From NCBI RefSeq assembly GCF_014287705.1, contig NZ_JACOOY010000006.1:124001-188000 (forward strand): a DNA stretch of 64,000 nt, in the 5' to 3' direction. The notes below the pieces were generated by a model, which saw only the letters and a list, made by a program, of their open reading frames with translations, searched no databases and had not been told where the DNA came from. Positions 1 to 8,129 of the stretch are shown here, one piece after another (positions within the stretch are counted from its first letter, which is position 1; every line of letters starts with the position of its first letter). The position numbers and the translations under genes were made by a program. Origin of the DNA: Dorea_D hominis (lineage in GTDB: Bacteria; Bacillota; Clostridia; Lachnospirales; Lachnospiraceae).

Positions 1-822
1 ATGGTAGAATATATAGACCGCTACGATGAATTTGCCAGATACTTAAACGGACATGGTTATCTTGTGATCGGGCACGACCATCTGGGACATGGAAAGACTG
101 CAGCAAAGCCGGAAGAATACGGACATTTCCCGGAAGAATACGGTAACGATTATGTAATCGGAGATATCCACAGAGTCCGCAGAGTCGGTGAGAAGAATTA
201 TCCGGATCTACCATATTTTATGCTGGGACACAGTATGGGTTCATTTCTGCTTCGTCAGTATCTGACGATGTATGCTGATGGACTTGCCGGTGCGATCATC
301 ATGGGAACCGGTGAACACAGCATGGCGGAATTGAACATGGGGCAGAAGCTCTGTAAAGGGCTTGCGGCAGTAAGAGGCTGGCATTATCACAGCCCGCTTG
401 TGCATAAGATGAGTGTTGGTAATTATAATAGGAAATTTCATCCGGCAGTAACAGCAACAGACTGGATCAGTTCAGATCTGGATGTGCGCAGAAAATACGA
501 GAAAGATCCACTTTGCTCTTTCCAGTTTACGGTTGGCGGTTATTATCAGATGTTTGAAGGAATGAAAGTGCTTGCCCGCAAAGAGAGCATAGAGAAGATT
601 TCGAAGGATTTGCCGATATTCTTTGTATCCGGTGCAGACGATCCGGTTGGAGATTTTGGAAAAGCAGTACAGAAAGTATATGACAAGTACAAGAATGCCG
701 GATTTGAAAAAGTAGAGATGAAGCTGTATCAGGATGACAGGCATGAGATCCTGAATGAAACAGACCGCAGTCAGGTATTCGAAGATCTGTATTTATGGAT
801 GGAAGAAAATTTATCACTTTAA
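1..822 (+). CDS. alpha/beta hydrolase, monoacylglycerol-lipase / lysophospholipase-like (5' end probably outside the window)
   Basis: A serine hydrolase of the S33 / monoacylglycerol lipase group, probably cytoplasmic, cleaving an ester such as a lysophospholipid or monoglyceride; the substrate cannot be read from sequence. The nucleophile elbow GHSMG lies at residues 76-80 (Ser78), the likely acid is Asp213 or Asp214 in SGADDP, and the likely His is H248 in DDRHE. The window opens exactly at an ATG, but family members usually have an oxyanion HGM(A/V)E motif there, so MVEYIDRY is probably the middle of that motif and roughly 30-40 residues lie upstream. A terminator hairpin follows. The family is clear; specificity is unknown. 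Confidence 0.85.
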   Translation: MVEYIDRYDEFARYLNGHGYLVIGHDHLGHGKTAAKPEEYGHFPEEYGNDYVIGDIHRVRRVGEKNYPDLPYFMLGHSMGSFLLRQYLTMYADGLAGAIIMGTGEHSMAELNMGQKLCKGLAAVRGWHYHSPLVHKMSVGNYNRKFHPAVTATDWISSDLDVRRKYEKDPLCSFQFTVGGYYQMFEGMKVLARKESIEKISKDLPIFFVSGADDPVGDFGKAVQKVYDKYKNAGFEKVEMKLYQDDRHEILNETDRSQVFEDLYLWMEENLSL

Positions 823-895
823 TTAAGTAAAACCCATTGACAAAACTAATGGGTGAGCATAAAATGTAGGTGAAATTAATAGAGCGTACAGGACG

Positions 896-930
896 AAGGC
901 GTCACAAACATGAGTTTGTGCGCCTTTTTT
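896..930 (+). terminator. intrinsic terminator after the hydrolase gene
   Basis: An inverted repeat (GGCG-CACAAAC paired with GTTTGTG-CGCC, one bulged T, loop ATGA) is followed by a run of six T. It separates the hydrolase gene from the D-amino-acid/oxoproline cluster. Confidence 0.85.
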
Positions 931-964
931 AGTGTAAAAAGGTCAGGAGAAGGAGGAATTTACA

Positions 965-1807
965 ATGAAAACTTTAGGTTATTACAATGGCAAATACGGT
1001 GAACTGGATGAGATGACAATCCCGATGAACGACCGTGTCAGCTGGTTTGGAGATGGTGTATACGATGCAGGGCCGTCCAGAAATTATGAGATTTTCGCAA
1101 TTGATGAACATATCGACAGATTCTTTAACAGTGCGGGACTTCTGGACATTAAAATGCCGGTAACAAAGCCAGAGTTGAAAGAACTCCTTCAGGAAATGGT
1201 AAATAAAATGGATACAGGTAATTTATTTGTTTACTATCAGGTCACAAGAGGAACCGGTATCCGTGATCATGCATATACAGAGGGTCCTGGAAACTTATGG
1301 ATTATGCTGAAACCGGCAGAAATTTCCGATGGAACGAAGCCAATCAAGCTGATCACAAGAGAAGATACACGTTTCTTCCATTGTAATATCAAAACATTGA
1401 ACTTAATTCCTTCTGTAGTTGCGACACAGAAAGCAAAAGAAGCCGGATGTCAGGAATGTGTATTCTACAGACCGGGTGGACGTGTAACAGAATGTGCACA
1501 TAGTAATGTCCATATTATTAAAGATGGCAAACTGATAACAGCACCGACTGACAACCTGATTCTTCCAGGTATTGCAAGAGCACATATTATCAAAGCCTGC
1601 AAGAAATTGGAGATTCCGGTAAGCGAGACACCGTACACACTGGATGATCTGTTCAACGCAGATGAAGTTATCGTATCCAGCTCCAGCAACTTATGTCTGC
1701 ATGCAAATGAGATCGATGGCAAGCCGGTTGGCGGAAAAGCACCGGAACTTCTGGAGAAGATCCGTGTAGCAGTTCTGGATGAATTTTACAAAGCAACAGA
1801 TAAATAA
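965..1807 (+). CDS. class IV PLP-dependent aminotransferase, D-amino-acid transaminase type
   Basis: A fold-type IV aminotransferase of 280 aa, close to the usual length of D-alanine aminotransferase. The PLP lysine is K143 in HCNIKTLNLIP, which matches the D-amino-acid transaminase motif better than the branched-chain one. D-alanine aminotransferase exchanges D-alanine and 2-oxoglutarate for pyruvate and D-glutamate in the cytoplasm. The start has an AGGAGG site at 951-956. It is the first gene of a same-strand cluster encoding 5-oxoprolinase and D-glutamate-cyclase-like proteins, which supports a D-glutamate role over branched-chain synthesis. 4-amino-4-deoxychorismate lyase, a relative, is less likely because the lysine motif and context do not fit. 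Confidence 0.85.
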   Translation: MKTLGYYNGKYGELDEMTIPMNDRVSWFGDGVYDAGPSRNYEIFAIDEHIDRFFNSAGLLDIKMPVTKPELKELLQEMVNKMDTGNLFVYYQVTRGTGIRDHAYTEGPGNLWIMLKPAEISDGTKPIKLITREDTRFFHCNIKTLNLIPSVVATQKAKEAGCQECVFYRPGGRVTECAHSNVHIIKDGKLITAPTDNLILPGIARAHIIKACKKLEIPVSETPYTLDDLFNADEVIVSSSSNLCLHANEIDGKPVGGKAPELLEKIRVAVLDEFYKATDK

Positions 1808-1823
1808 ATGAGAAGGTGAAGTC

Positions 1824-2564
1824 ATGGGAGAAATAAAATATATGCCGGCAGGGGACCGGGCGCTGGTTGTGGAATTTGGCAATCAGATCGATCCTGCGAT
1901 CAATGACAAAGTACATGCGCTGGCAGCGAAAATTGCAGAAACTCGGATTCCGGGTGTACAGGAAATGGTACCAACGTTTCGTTCTCTGATGATTTACTAT
2001 GATCCGGCAATTACCTCTTTTGAAAATGTAAGGAAGCAGACAGCAGAGCTGACCGGACAATTGATTGGGAAGACAACAGAGAAGAAACGGATTTTAAAAA
2101 TTCCGTGTTGTTATGGCGCAAGATTCGGACTGGATCTGGCAGATATGGAAAAACATACCGGACTGGATCGTGACGAGATCATAAAGATCCATAGTTCCGT
2201 TGATTATAAAATTTATATGATGGGATTCCTGCCGGGATTTGTTTATCTTGGTGGTCTGGATAAACGAATTGAAATGCCAAGACTGAAAAGCCCGCGCGTA
2301 AGAATTCTTCCGGGGGCTGTTGGCATCGGTGGCAATCAGACAGGAGTCTATCCGCTGGCTTCACCGGGAGGATGGAGACTGATGGGTGGTACACCGGTTG
2401 ATTTCTATGATCCGTACAGAGAAGATCCGATCCTCTGTAAAGCAGGAGAATATATCCGTTTTATACCAATCACGATTGGCGATTACTACGATATCCGCCA
2501 CATGATCGTAAAAGGAGAGTATCAGGTAGAGGTTGTGGAAGAAGGTGATGAAGGATGTCAGTAA
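1824..2564 (+). CDS. pxpB: 5-oxoprolinase subunit PxpB (KipI / YbgJ family)
   Basis: 246 aa, the usual length of PxpB/KipI. Together with PxpC and PxpA this family hydrolyses 5-oxoproline to glutamate at the cost of ATP in the cytoplasm. The N-terminus (residues 5-16, YMPAGDRALVVE) and the conserved region GFLPGFVYLGGL (near residues 134-145) followed by PR-x-SPR-x-R are typical. It starts 17 bp after the aminotransferase and overlaps pxpC by 10 bp, so the three genes are probably translated from one transcript. The B. subtilis homologue KipI was first described as an inhibitor of the sporulation kinase KinA, so a side role in sporulation cannot be excluded. Confidence 0.93.
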   Translation: MGEIKYMPAGDRALVVEFGNQIDPAINDKVHALAAKIAETRIPGVQEMVPTFRSLMIYYDPAITSFENVRKQTAELTGQLIGKTTEKKRILKIPCCYGARFGLDLADMEKHTGLDRDEIIKIHSSVDYKIYMMGFLPGFVYLGGLDKRIEMPRLKSPRVRILPGAVGIGGNQTGVYPLASPGGWRLMGGTPVDFYDPYREDPILCKAGEYIRFIPITIGDYYDIRHMIVKGEYQVEVVEEGDEGCQ

Positions 2565-3469
2565 AAGTTGTTATTCCGGGACCGCTTACAACAGTACAGG
2601 ATGCGGGCAGATACGGATATATGAATTCCGGTATCGGGACATCCGGAGTCATGGACGAAGTTTCTTATAAGAAGGCCAATTATCTTGTGGGAAATGAAAA
2701 CGGAGAAGCCGTACTGGAAGTAACTTTGTTCGGCGGAACGATGGAATTTACGGAAGATGCAGTCATTGCTGTTACAGGAGCAACAATGGACGTAAAGATA
2801 AATGAGGAACCGACAGAAATGTACCGTGCATACCAGGTGAAGGCTGGAGATGTCTTATCCCTTGGGATGGTAACTGCAGGCTGCAGAACTTATGTAGCTT
2901 TCGCCGGTGGCATTGATGTTCCGGTTGTGCTTGGAAGCCGTTCAACAAATCTTAAATGTAAGATGGGCGGTTACGAAGGAAGGGCGCTGGCAGCCGGAGA
3001 TATTTTTGAAATTGGCAAAAATGGCAGAAGTTATGAAGCACTGAAAGACCGGATGGCAAAGCCGGATGTATATACATCACCAATCACTGTCCGTGTAATC
3101 GAAGGACCGCAGGAAGAGTATTTTACCGAGGCGGGAAAGAAAACATTTTACAATGAAACGTATACGATATCTGATCAGAGTGACCGGATGGGCTACCGGA
3201 TGGAAGGTGCACCGATTGAAAGTGTAAACGGAACGGATATTATTTCCGATGGAATTGCACTTGGTTCCATTCAGGTTCCGACAAATGGAAAACCAATCAT
3301 TCTACTTGCAGACCGGCAGACAACCGGAGGATATGCAAAGATTGCTACAGTGTGTTCTTTTGATATCCCGAAACTGGTACAGGGCAAGCCGGGGGATCAG
3401 GTGAGATTTCAGAAAATTTCGTTAGATGAAGCAGCAAAGATATGGAAAACAGAAAGCGGGGAAAGGTAA
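2555..3469 (+). CDS. pxpC: 5-oxoprolinase subunit PxpC (KipA / YbgK, carboxyltransferase-like family)
   Basis: 304 aa, full length for the family often annotated as biotin-dependent carboxyltransferase. The N-terminal signature P-G-x-LTTVQDAGRYGY (residues 6-21) and the central VxxGPQEEYF region (residues 184-192) are typical of YbgK/KipA. No biotin-carboxyl-carrier gene is nearby, and the family is now known as the PxpC subunit of ATP-dependent 5-oxoprolinase. The ATG overlaps the end of pxpB by 10 bp. The next gene starts 2 bp after its stop codon. Confidence 0.93.
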   Translation: MSVKVVIPGPLTTVQDAGRYGYMNSGIGTSGVMDEVSYKKANYLVGNENGEAVLEVTLFGGTMEFTEDAVIAVTGATMDVKINEEPTEMYRAYQVKAGDVLSLGMVTAGCRTYVAFAGGIDVPVVLGSRSTNLKCKMGGYEGRALAAGDIFEIGKNGRSYEALKDRMAKPDVYTSPITVRVIEGPQEEYFTEAGKKTFYNETYTISDQSDRMGYRMEGAPIESVNGTDIISDGIALGSIQVPTNGKPIILLADRQTTGGYAKIATVCSFDIPKLVQGKPGDQVRFQKISLDEAAKIWKTESGER

Positions 3470-3471
3470 AG

Positions 3472-4269
3472 ATGAGTGAAGCAGTAAATTACAGTGATTT
3501 GAAACCGGCAGAGGTCAGAAAATTGATCCGAGAAGGAAAAATAACATGTCCGACATCGGGCATGTGTGCGGGATACGCACAGGCAAATCTGGTTATCCTG
3601 CCAAAGGATCTGGCTTATGATTTTCTCTTATTTACCCAGAGAAACCCGAAACCGTGTCCGATCCTTGAAGTCAGCGACGTAGGAAGCAGAGATCTTCACT
3701 ATATCGCAGATGATGTGGATCTGGCAAAGGATTTTCCAAAATACCGCATTTACAAAAAAGGTGAACTTGTCGGAGAGTATACCGACATTGAAGAGTTCTG
3801 GCAGGATGATTTTGTGAGCTTTCTGATCGGATGCAGCTTCTCTTTTGAATCTGCACTTCTGGAAGCAGGAATTCCGGTCAGACATATCGAGGAAAACTGT
3901 AATGTGCCGATGTTCAAGACAAATATCGCTTGCACACCGGCAGGTATTTTCAAAGGAAATATGGTAGTCAGCATGCGTCCGATCCCGAATGACCAGGTTG
4001 TGAAATCCGCACTGATCACGGGTGAGATGCCAAGAGTACACGGTGCACCGATACAGATTGGCAATCCGGAAGCAATTGGTATTTCTGATGTAATGAAACC
4101 GGATTTCGGCGATAGTGTAACGATCAATGAAGGAGAAGTTCCGGTATTCTGGCCATGTGGCGTAACACCGCAGAATGTTGTTATGAATGTGAAACCGGAT
4201 ATTGTGATCACACACGCACCGGGACATATGCTGATTACGGATGTAAAGAATGTAGAATTGAAGTACTAA
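3472..4269 (+). CDS. DUF1445 / YcsI-type putative hydro-lyase, matching the N-terminal half of D-glutamate cyclase
   Basis: 265 aa, standard length for the YcsI (DUF1445) family. I chose the ATG at 3472 because the GGGGAAAGG ribosome site lies 6-14 bases upstream; an upstream in-frame ATG lacks a site. Typical family blocks are visible: TSGMCAGYAQANL (residues 23-35), SFLIGCSFSFE (about 115-125), and the C-terminal WPCGVTPQ and THAPGHMLITD. In B. subtilis ycsI sits with ycsF (pxpA) and kipI/kipA, the same company as here. In vertebrate mitochondrial D-glutamate cyclase (DGLUCY), DUF1445 forms the N-terminal half; the C-terminal half (DUF4392) is encoded two genes downstream. The reaction of the bacterial protein is inferred, not established. 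Confidence 0.88.
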   Translation: MSEAVNYSDLKPAEVRKLIREGKITCPTSGMCAGYAQANLVILPKDLAYDFLLFTQRNPKPCPILEVSDVGSRDLHYIADDVDLAKDFPKYRIYKKGELVGEYTDIEEFWQDDFVSFLIGCSFSFESALLEAGIPVRHIEENCNVPMFKTNIACTPAGIFKGNMVVSMRPIPNDQVVKSALITGEMPRVHGAPIQIGNPEAIGISDVMKPDFGDSVTINEGEVPVFWPCGVTPQNVVMNVKPDIVITHAPGHMLITDVKNVELKY

Positions 4270-4411
4270 AGTGGTTCTAATAGAGCCACCCACCATGATA
4301 TGAGTAAAAGCGTAGCAGTGCAGTGATGGGAGAACACGAGTATTGTGCGGTTTTGAAAATAGATGGAAGTAGTCTGAAAAAAGATTTGAAACATAGAAAG
4401 AAGGAAGAAAA

Positions 4412-5185
4412 ATGTTTGCAGTAGATTTAAACTGTGATCTTGGAGAAAGTTTTGGAAATTATAAATGCGGACTGGATGAGGAAGTCATTCCCTTTATTTC
4501 TTCCGCAAATGTAGCATGTGGATTTCATGCATCCGATCCGGTGGTAATGGCAAAGACCGTAGCACTTGCGAAAGAGCAGGGCGTCCGTGTTGGCGCACAT
4601 CCGGGATATCCGGATCTGGTCGGATTCGGCAGAAGAAATCTGGCAGCATCGCCGGCAGAAGTAAAAGCAATGGTGCAGTATCAAATCGGGGCATTGAAAG
4701 CATTCTGCACAGCACAGGGAATTAAACTGCAGCATGTAAAACCGCACGGTGCAATGTATAACATGGCAGGAAAAGATGAAAAACTGGCAACAGCAATCGC
4801 AGAAGCAATCAAAGAAGTCGATCCTGAGCTTATCCTTCTTGCACCGAGTAGCAGCAAAATGATGGGAGCCGCAAAGGCAGTAGGACTTCGCGTGGCAAAA
4901 GAAGTATTTGCGGACAGAGCATATGAAGAAGACGGCTCGCTGGTAGCAAGAAGCAAACCGGGCGCAATGATCACCGATGAAGAAGAAGCTGTGGCACGTG
5001 TCATCAAGATGATAAAGGAAGGAACCGTAACAGCGATTACCGGAAAAGAGATTCCGGTTGAAGCAAATTCTGTATGCGTGCATGGAGACGGACCGAAAGC
5101 ACTGGCATTTGTTCAGAAGATCCGTAAAGCGCTGGAAGCAGAAAACATCAGGATTGCATCAATCGAAGAAGTAATTGGGAAATAA
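4412..5185 (+). CDS. pxpA: 5-oxoprolinase subunit PxpA (LamB/YcsF family)
   Basis: 257 aa, full length. The opening DLNCDLGESFG (residues 5-15), the following SSANVACGFHASDP (near 30-43) and the VKPHGAMYN block (near 110-118) are the hallmark of YcsF/YbgL, now PxpA, the subunit that completes 5-oxoprolinase with PxpB and PxpC. It is set apart from the DUF1445 gene by 142 bp that contain a small hairpin (4270-4289) but no clear terminator. The AAGGAAG site lies just upstream of the ATG. An interrupted order pxpB-pxpC-DUF1445-pxpA is common in Firmicutes. Confidence 0.95.
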   Translation: MFAVDLNCDLGESFGNYKCGLDEEVIPFISSANVACGFHASDPVVMAKTVALAKEQGVRVGAHPGYPDLVGFGRRNLAASPAEVKAMVQYQIGALKAFCTAQGIKLQHVKPHGAMYNMAGKDEKLATAIAEAIKEVDPELILLAPSSSKMMGAAKAVGLRVAKEVFADRAYEEDGSLVARSKPGAMITDEEEAVARVIKMIKEGTVTAITGKEIPVEANSVCVHGDGPKALAFVQKIRKALEAENIRIASIEEVIGK

Positions 5186-5227
5186 AACAGGCAGAAGACG
5201 ACAGCAAAAATAAAGGAGAGATTAGAA

Positions 5228-6109
5228 GTGGGAGCACAGGCACAGGCGGCACAGACAAAAGTAAATATAAAAAAAGAAACCGTTGAAGATATTGTACTGC
5301 GTCATTCCAAGCGCGGTATGACTATCTTGCGCAAATATATGGGCGATTTCTACTGCAAGAGGGCGGCTGAGAAGATTCTGGAGCTTCCGAAAGGAAATAT
5401 ATTTCTGACAACCGGATTTTATGTAGCGGGACATGCAGAGACGGACGGTCCTCTCGGAACGATGACACTCGCAAAAGCACTGCGGGCTGTCGGATACCGA
5501 CCGATCATCGTAACAGATAAATATTGTCGTGGATTTTTTGAACTTGAGGATCTGGACGTAGAATATGCACATATCTGCGATGGCGTGGAACAGTATACAG
5601 AAGTTCTGGAAGATTACGATCCGGTTGCACTGATTTCCATTGAACGCTGTGGCAAAAATATTGAAGATGATTATGCAAATATGCGCGGTATAAGCATTAA
5701 GAAAAATACAGCAAAAGCCGATATCCTTTTTGATCTTGCCAAAAAGCGCGGAATCCCGACATTTGGTGTCGGAGATGGCGGAAATGAAATCGGTATGGGC
5801 AATCTGAAAGAAGTTATTGTAGATAAACTGGCGCTTGTACCATGCAAGGTAGAAGTTGACAATCTAATTATCGCAACCGTATCCAACTGGGGCGCATATG
5901 CATTAGCGGCATATATACAGAAGATAGAAAAGATACAGGTACTTCCTACATATAAAGAAATCAAATCCTATCTGCAGGCGATCGTAGATCTCGGCAGCAT
6001 CGATGGCGTGACAAAAGAACAGGTACTGAGTGTGGATGGTTTTCCACTGACTGTGGAAAAAGAGATCCTTGATGAACTCCACCGCGCAGTGGGGACGGGG
6101 ATTTTCTAG
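5228..6109 (+). CDS. DUF4392 protein, matching the C-terminal (cyclase) half of D-glutamate cyclase
   Basis: 293 aa starting at GTG with a good AAAGGAG site seven bases upstream. The block IPTFGVGDGGNEIGMGN (about residues 178-194) and TTGFYVAGHAETDGP (near 59-73) are characteristic of the D-glutamate-cyclase-like C-terminal family (DUF4392). In mammals the fused protein converts D-glutamate to 5-oxo-D-proline. Here it closes a cluster with a D-amino-acid aminotransferase, DUF1445 and 5-oxoprolinase subunits. The last five codons (GTGIF) and stop lie inside a GGGGACGGGG repeat, so the original C-terminus has been replaced by repeat sequence. Activity on D-glutamate is inferred from family and context. 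Confidence 0.88.
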   Translation: MGAQAQAAQTKVNIKKETVEDIVLRHSKRGMTILRKYMGDFYCKRAAEKILELPKGNIFLTTGFYVAGHAETDGPLGTMTLAKALRAVGYRPIIVTDKYCRGFFELEDLDVEYAHICDGVEQYTEVLEDYDPVALISIERCGKNIEDDYANMRGISIKKNTAKADILFDLAKKRGIPTFGVGDGGNEIGMGNLKEVIVDKLALVPCKVEVDNLIIATVSNWGAYALAAYIQKIEKIQVLPTYKEIKSYLQAIVDLGSIDGVTKEQVLSVDGFPLTVEKEILDELHRAVGTGIF

Positions 6110-6198
6110 AAAGTGCCAGGTACAAATTGAAAAGGGGACAGGTCATTTCTAAAAAGGGGACGGGGCTTTTCTCAAAAAGCCCCGTCCCCTTTTTAACG
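6091..6198 (+). repeat. REP cluster: one half element, one GGGGACAGG spacer copy and one full hairpin
   Basis: A half REP (GGGGACGGGG at 6091-6100 plus ATTTTCTAGAAA) runs through the stop codon of the DUF4392 gene. GGGGACAGG follows at 6134, then a full hairpin at 6151-6194 (GGGGACGGGGC, loop, GCCCCGTCCCC, flanked by A and T runs). The arrangement GGGGACAGGT-spacer-hairpin equals the downstream flank of the transposase gene at 46191-46257. The T run after the full hairpin could also make it a terminator. Confidence 0.85.
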
Positions 6199-6202
6199 CA
6201 GC

Positions 6203-6337
6203 GAAAACCCGCTAACCATACGGCTAACGGGTTTCGTTGTTTTTATCGTTATCTAAAGGAATGAGAGTAAAGTGCACACCGGCTTGACCGGTGCTACTTT
6301 ATGAGGGGGTGATAGTTGATGTGTTCTTCAACTATCT
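6203..6337 (-). ncRNA. candidate small RNA, copy 1 of a two-copy structured family
   Basis: Minus-strand RNA of about 135 nt. A -10 box TATACT lies at 6345-6350, and the expected start (about 6337) falls at the first hairpin. Order on the minus strand: hairpin of 9 bp (GATAGTTGA / TCAACTATC), unpaired CCCCCTCAT, hairpin with outer AAAGT/ACTTT and inner CACCGG/CCGGTG, unpaired CATTCCTTTAG, A-rich stretch, then a terminator-like hairpin CCCGTTAGCC / GGTTAGCGGG followed by TTTT. Two mismatches in the last stem on the plus strand (C-A, A-C) become U-G and G-U pairs on the minus strand. No open reading frame is visible. The second copy is at 13861-13999. The same hairpin may stop plus-strand transcripts from the oxoproline cluster. 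Confidence 0.6.
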
Positions 6338-6481
6338 GACTCTTAGTATACAGGGAAAATGTGTCTAAAGTATGTTCCTTTTCTTAAACAAAACGAAATT
6401 TTCTTAAGGAAAAATTAACCAGAGTATGTTACAATTAATCCACATGAAACGTAAAAAATAAAAGGAAAGGTATGGTATCGA

Positions 6482-8014
6482 TTGAAGTTATATCAGTCAA
6501 AATTATTGGAAAAACTAAAAGAGTCATTGGAAGCTGTACTGCCGATCATAGGGATTGTTCTGTTGCTTAGTTTTACGATCGCTCCGATTCCGGCAGGAAT
6601 TCTGATGGCTTTTTTAGTGGGCGCGATTCTTCTTGTTGTGGGAATGATGTTTTTTACATTGGGAGCTGAGATTGCGATGACGCCTATGGGAGAGAGAATT
6701 GGAACGAGAATTGCCGGTTCCAGGAGACTTCCATTTATTGTGTTATTGTGTTTTACGCTGGGATTTATTATTACGGTGTCGGAGCCGGATCTGCAAGTGC
6801 TTGCCGAACAAGTTCCGTCTATTCCGAACAATGTTCTGATCTTTGCAGTAGCGGCAGGCGTTGGAATATTTCTTGTGGTTGCGGTTCTTCGTATGTTATT
6901 TGGAATTGCGCTTTACAGATTATTGTTTTTGTTTTATCCGGTGATATTTATTCTTGCGTTTTTTGTGCCGGCAGATTCACTGGCGGTCGCATTTGACTCC
7001 GGCGGAGTCACGACAGGACCGATGACCGTTCCTTTCATTATGGCGCTTGGTGTCGGCTTCTCCGCAGTACGAAGTGATAAATATGCAGAAACGGATAGTT
7101 TCGGTCTGGTTGCACTTTGTTCAATCGGGCCGGTACTTGCCGTCCTGCTTCTAGGTATTCTTTACCGCCCGGAGAGTGGCGTTTATGCAGGCATCCATAT
7201 TCCGGATGTGAAAGATTCGATAGAACTTGGAAGACTGTTCACAGCGGAACTTCCACTTTATATAAGAGAAATGCTATTATCACTGCTTCCGATTGTTGTA
7301 TTTTTCCTTGTGTTCCAGGTACTGGCTTTGCATCTGATGAAACGGACACTGGTGAAAATTGCAATTGGAATCCTGTATACATACATTGGGCTTGTGCTGT
7401 TCCTGACAGGGGCAAATGTAGGATTTCTCCCAACCGGTAATTATCTGGGGCAGGTACTTGCAGGGTTACCGAATCCGTTTGTGCTTGTACCGATCGGTAT
7501 GGTGATCGGCTATTTCATCGTAAAGGCGGAACCGGCAGTTTATGTGCTCATGGAGCAGGTAGAAGAGCTGACTTCGGGTGCGATACCTGGGAAGGCAATG
7601 GGACTGAGTTTGTCCTGTGGCGTTGCGGTCTCACTGGGCCTTGCAATGATCCGTGTACTGACCGGAATTTCTATTTTCTGGTTTCTCATACCGGGTTATG
7701 CAGTTTCTTTGCTTCTTGCGTTCCGGGTACCGAAAATCTTCACTGCGATAGCATTTGACTCCGGTGGTGTGGCCTCTGGCCCAATGACGGCAACTTTTCT
7801 GTTGCCTCTGGCACAGGGAGCATGCGAAGCGATTGGAGGAAATGTAGTTACGGATGCATTTGGTGTTGTGGCAATGGTTGCGATGACACCACTTATCACG
7901 ATACAGATACTGGGTGCGGTTTACCAGCATCAGGAGAAGAAACGCCAGACCGAAGAGGCGGTTCCTGTACTGCCACTGGAAGCATACGGCGACATGGATA
8001 TTATAGAGTTATGA
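6482..8014 (+). CDS. DUF1538 multi-pass membrane protein, probable transporter
   Basis: 510 aa starting at TTG with AAAGGAAAGG 11-18 bases upstream and an extended -10 (TGTTACAAT, 6427-6435). The protein is highly hydrophobic, with about 12 membrane segments in two homologous halves: AFDSGGVTTGPMTVPF (near residues 170-185) recurs as AFDSGGVASGPMTATF (near 423-438). This duplicated motif is typical of DUF1538. The family is regarded as transport-related and is often paired with a P-II-like protein, as here; substrate unknown. It lies just downstream of the D-glutamate/oxoproline cluster, so uptake of a related compound is possible but unproven. Confidence 0.88.
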   Translation: MKLYQSKLLEKLKESLEAVLPIIGIVLLLSFTIAPIPAGILMAFLVGAILLVVGMMFFTLGAEIAMTPMGERIGTRIAGSRRLPFIVLLCFTLGFIITVSEPDLQVLAEQVPSIPNNVLIFAVAAGVGIFLVVAVLRMLFGIALYRLLFLFYPVIFILAFFVPADSLAVAFDSGGVTTGPMTVPFIMALGVGFSAVRSDKYAETDSFGLVALCSIGPVLAVLLLGILYRPESGVYAGIHIPDVKDSIELGRLFTAELPLYIREMLLSLLPIVVFFLVFQVLALHLMKRTLVKIAIGILYTYIGLVLFLTGANVGFLPTGNYLGQVLAGLPNPFVLVPIGMVIGYFIVKAEPAVYVLMEQVEELTSGAIPGKAMGLSLSCGVAVSLGLAMIRVLTGISIFWFLIPGYAVSLLLAFRVPKIFTAIAFDSGGVASGPMTATFLLPLAQGACEAIGGNVVTDAFGVVAMVAMTPLITIQILGAVYQHQEKKRQTEEAVPVLPLEAYGDMDIIEL

Positions 8015-8129
8015 TGATACCAGAAGAGCTATATGTCAACGACACATGTTTAGTGCCGACCAGAGCGGAGTGTAGATGTGAGAACGTACAGTATGAAACG
8101 ATTTATTGGAATTAGAAAGGCGGAAAAAT

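Noticed and set aside
1824..3469. Biotin-dependent allophanate hydrolase / urea carboxylase reading of pxpBC
   Set aside because: No biotin carboxylase or carrier domain is present, and pxpA is in the same cluster.
6265..6300. Short plus-strand peptide (MRVKCTPA type) in element A, which would suggest a type I toxin
   Set aside because: The two copies give different, very short peptides without a hydrophobic segment, and the stem evidence favours a minus-strand RNA.
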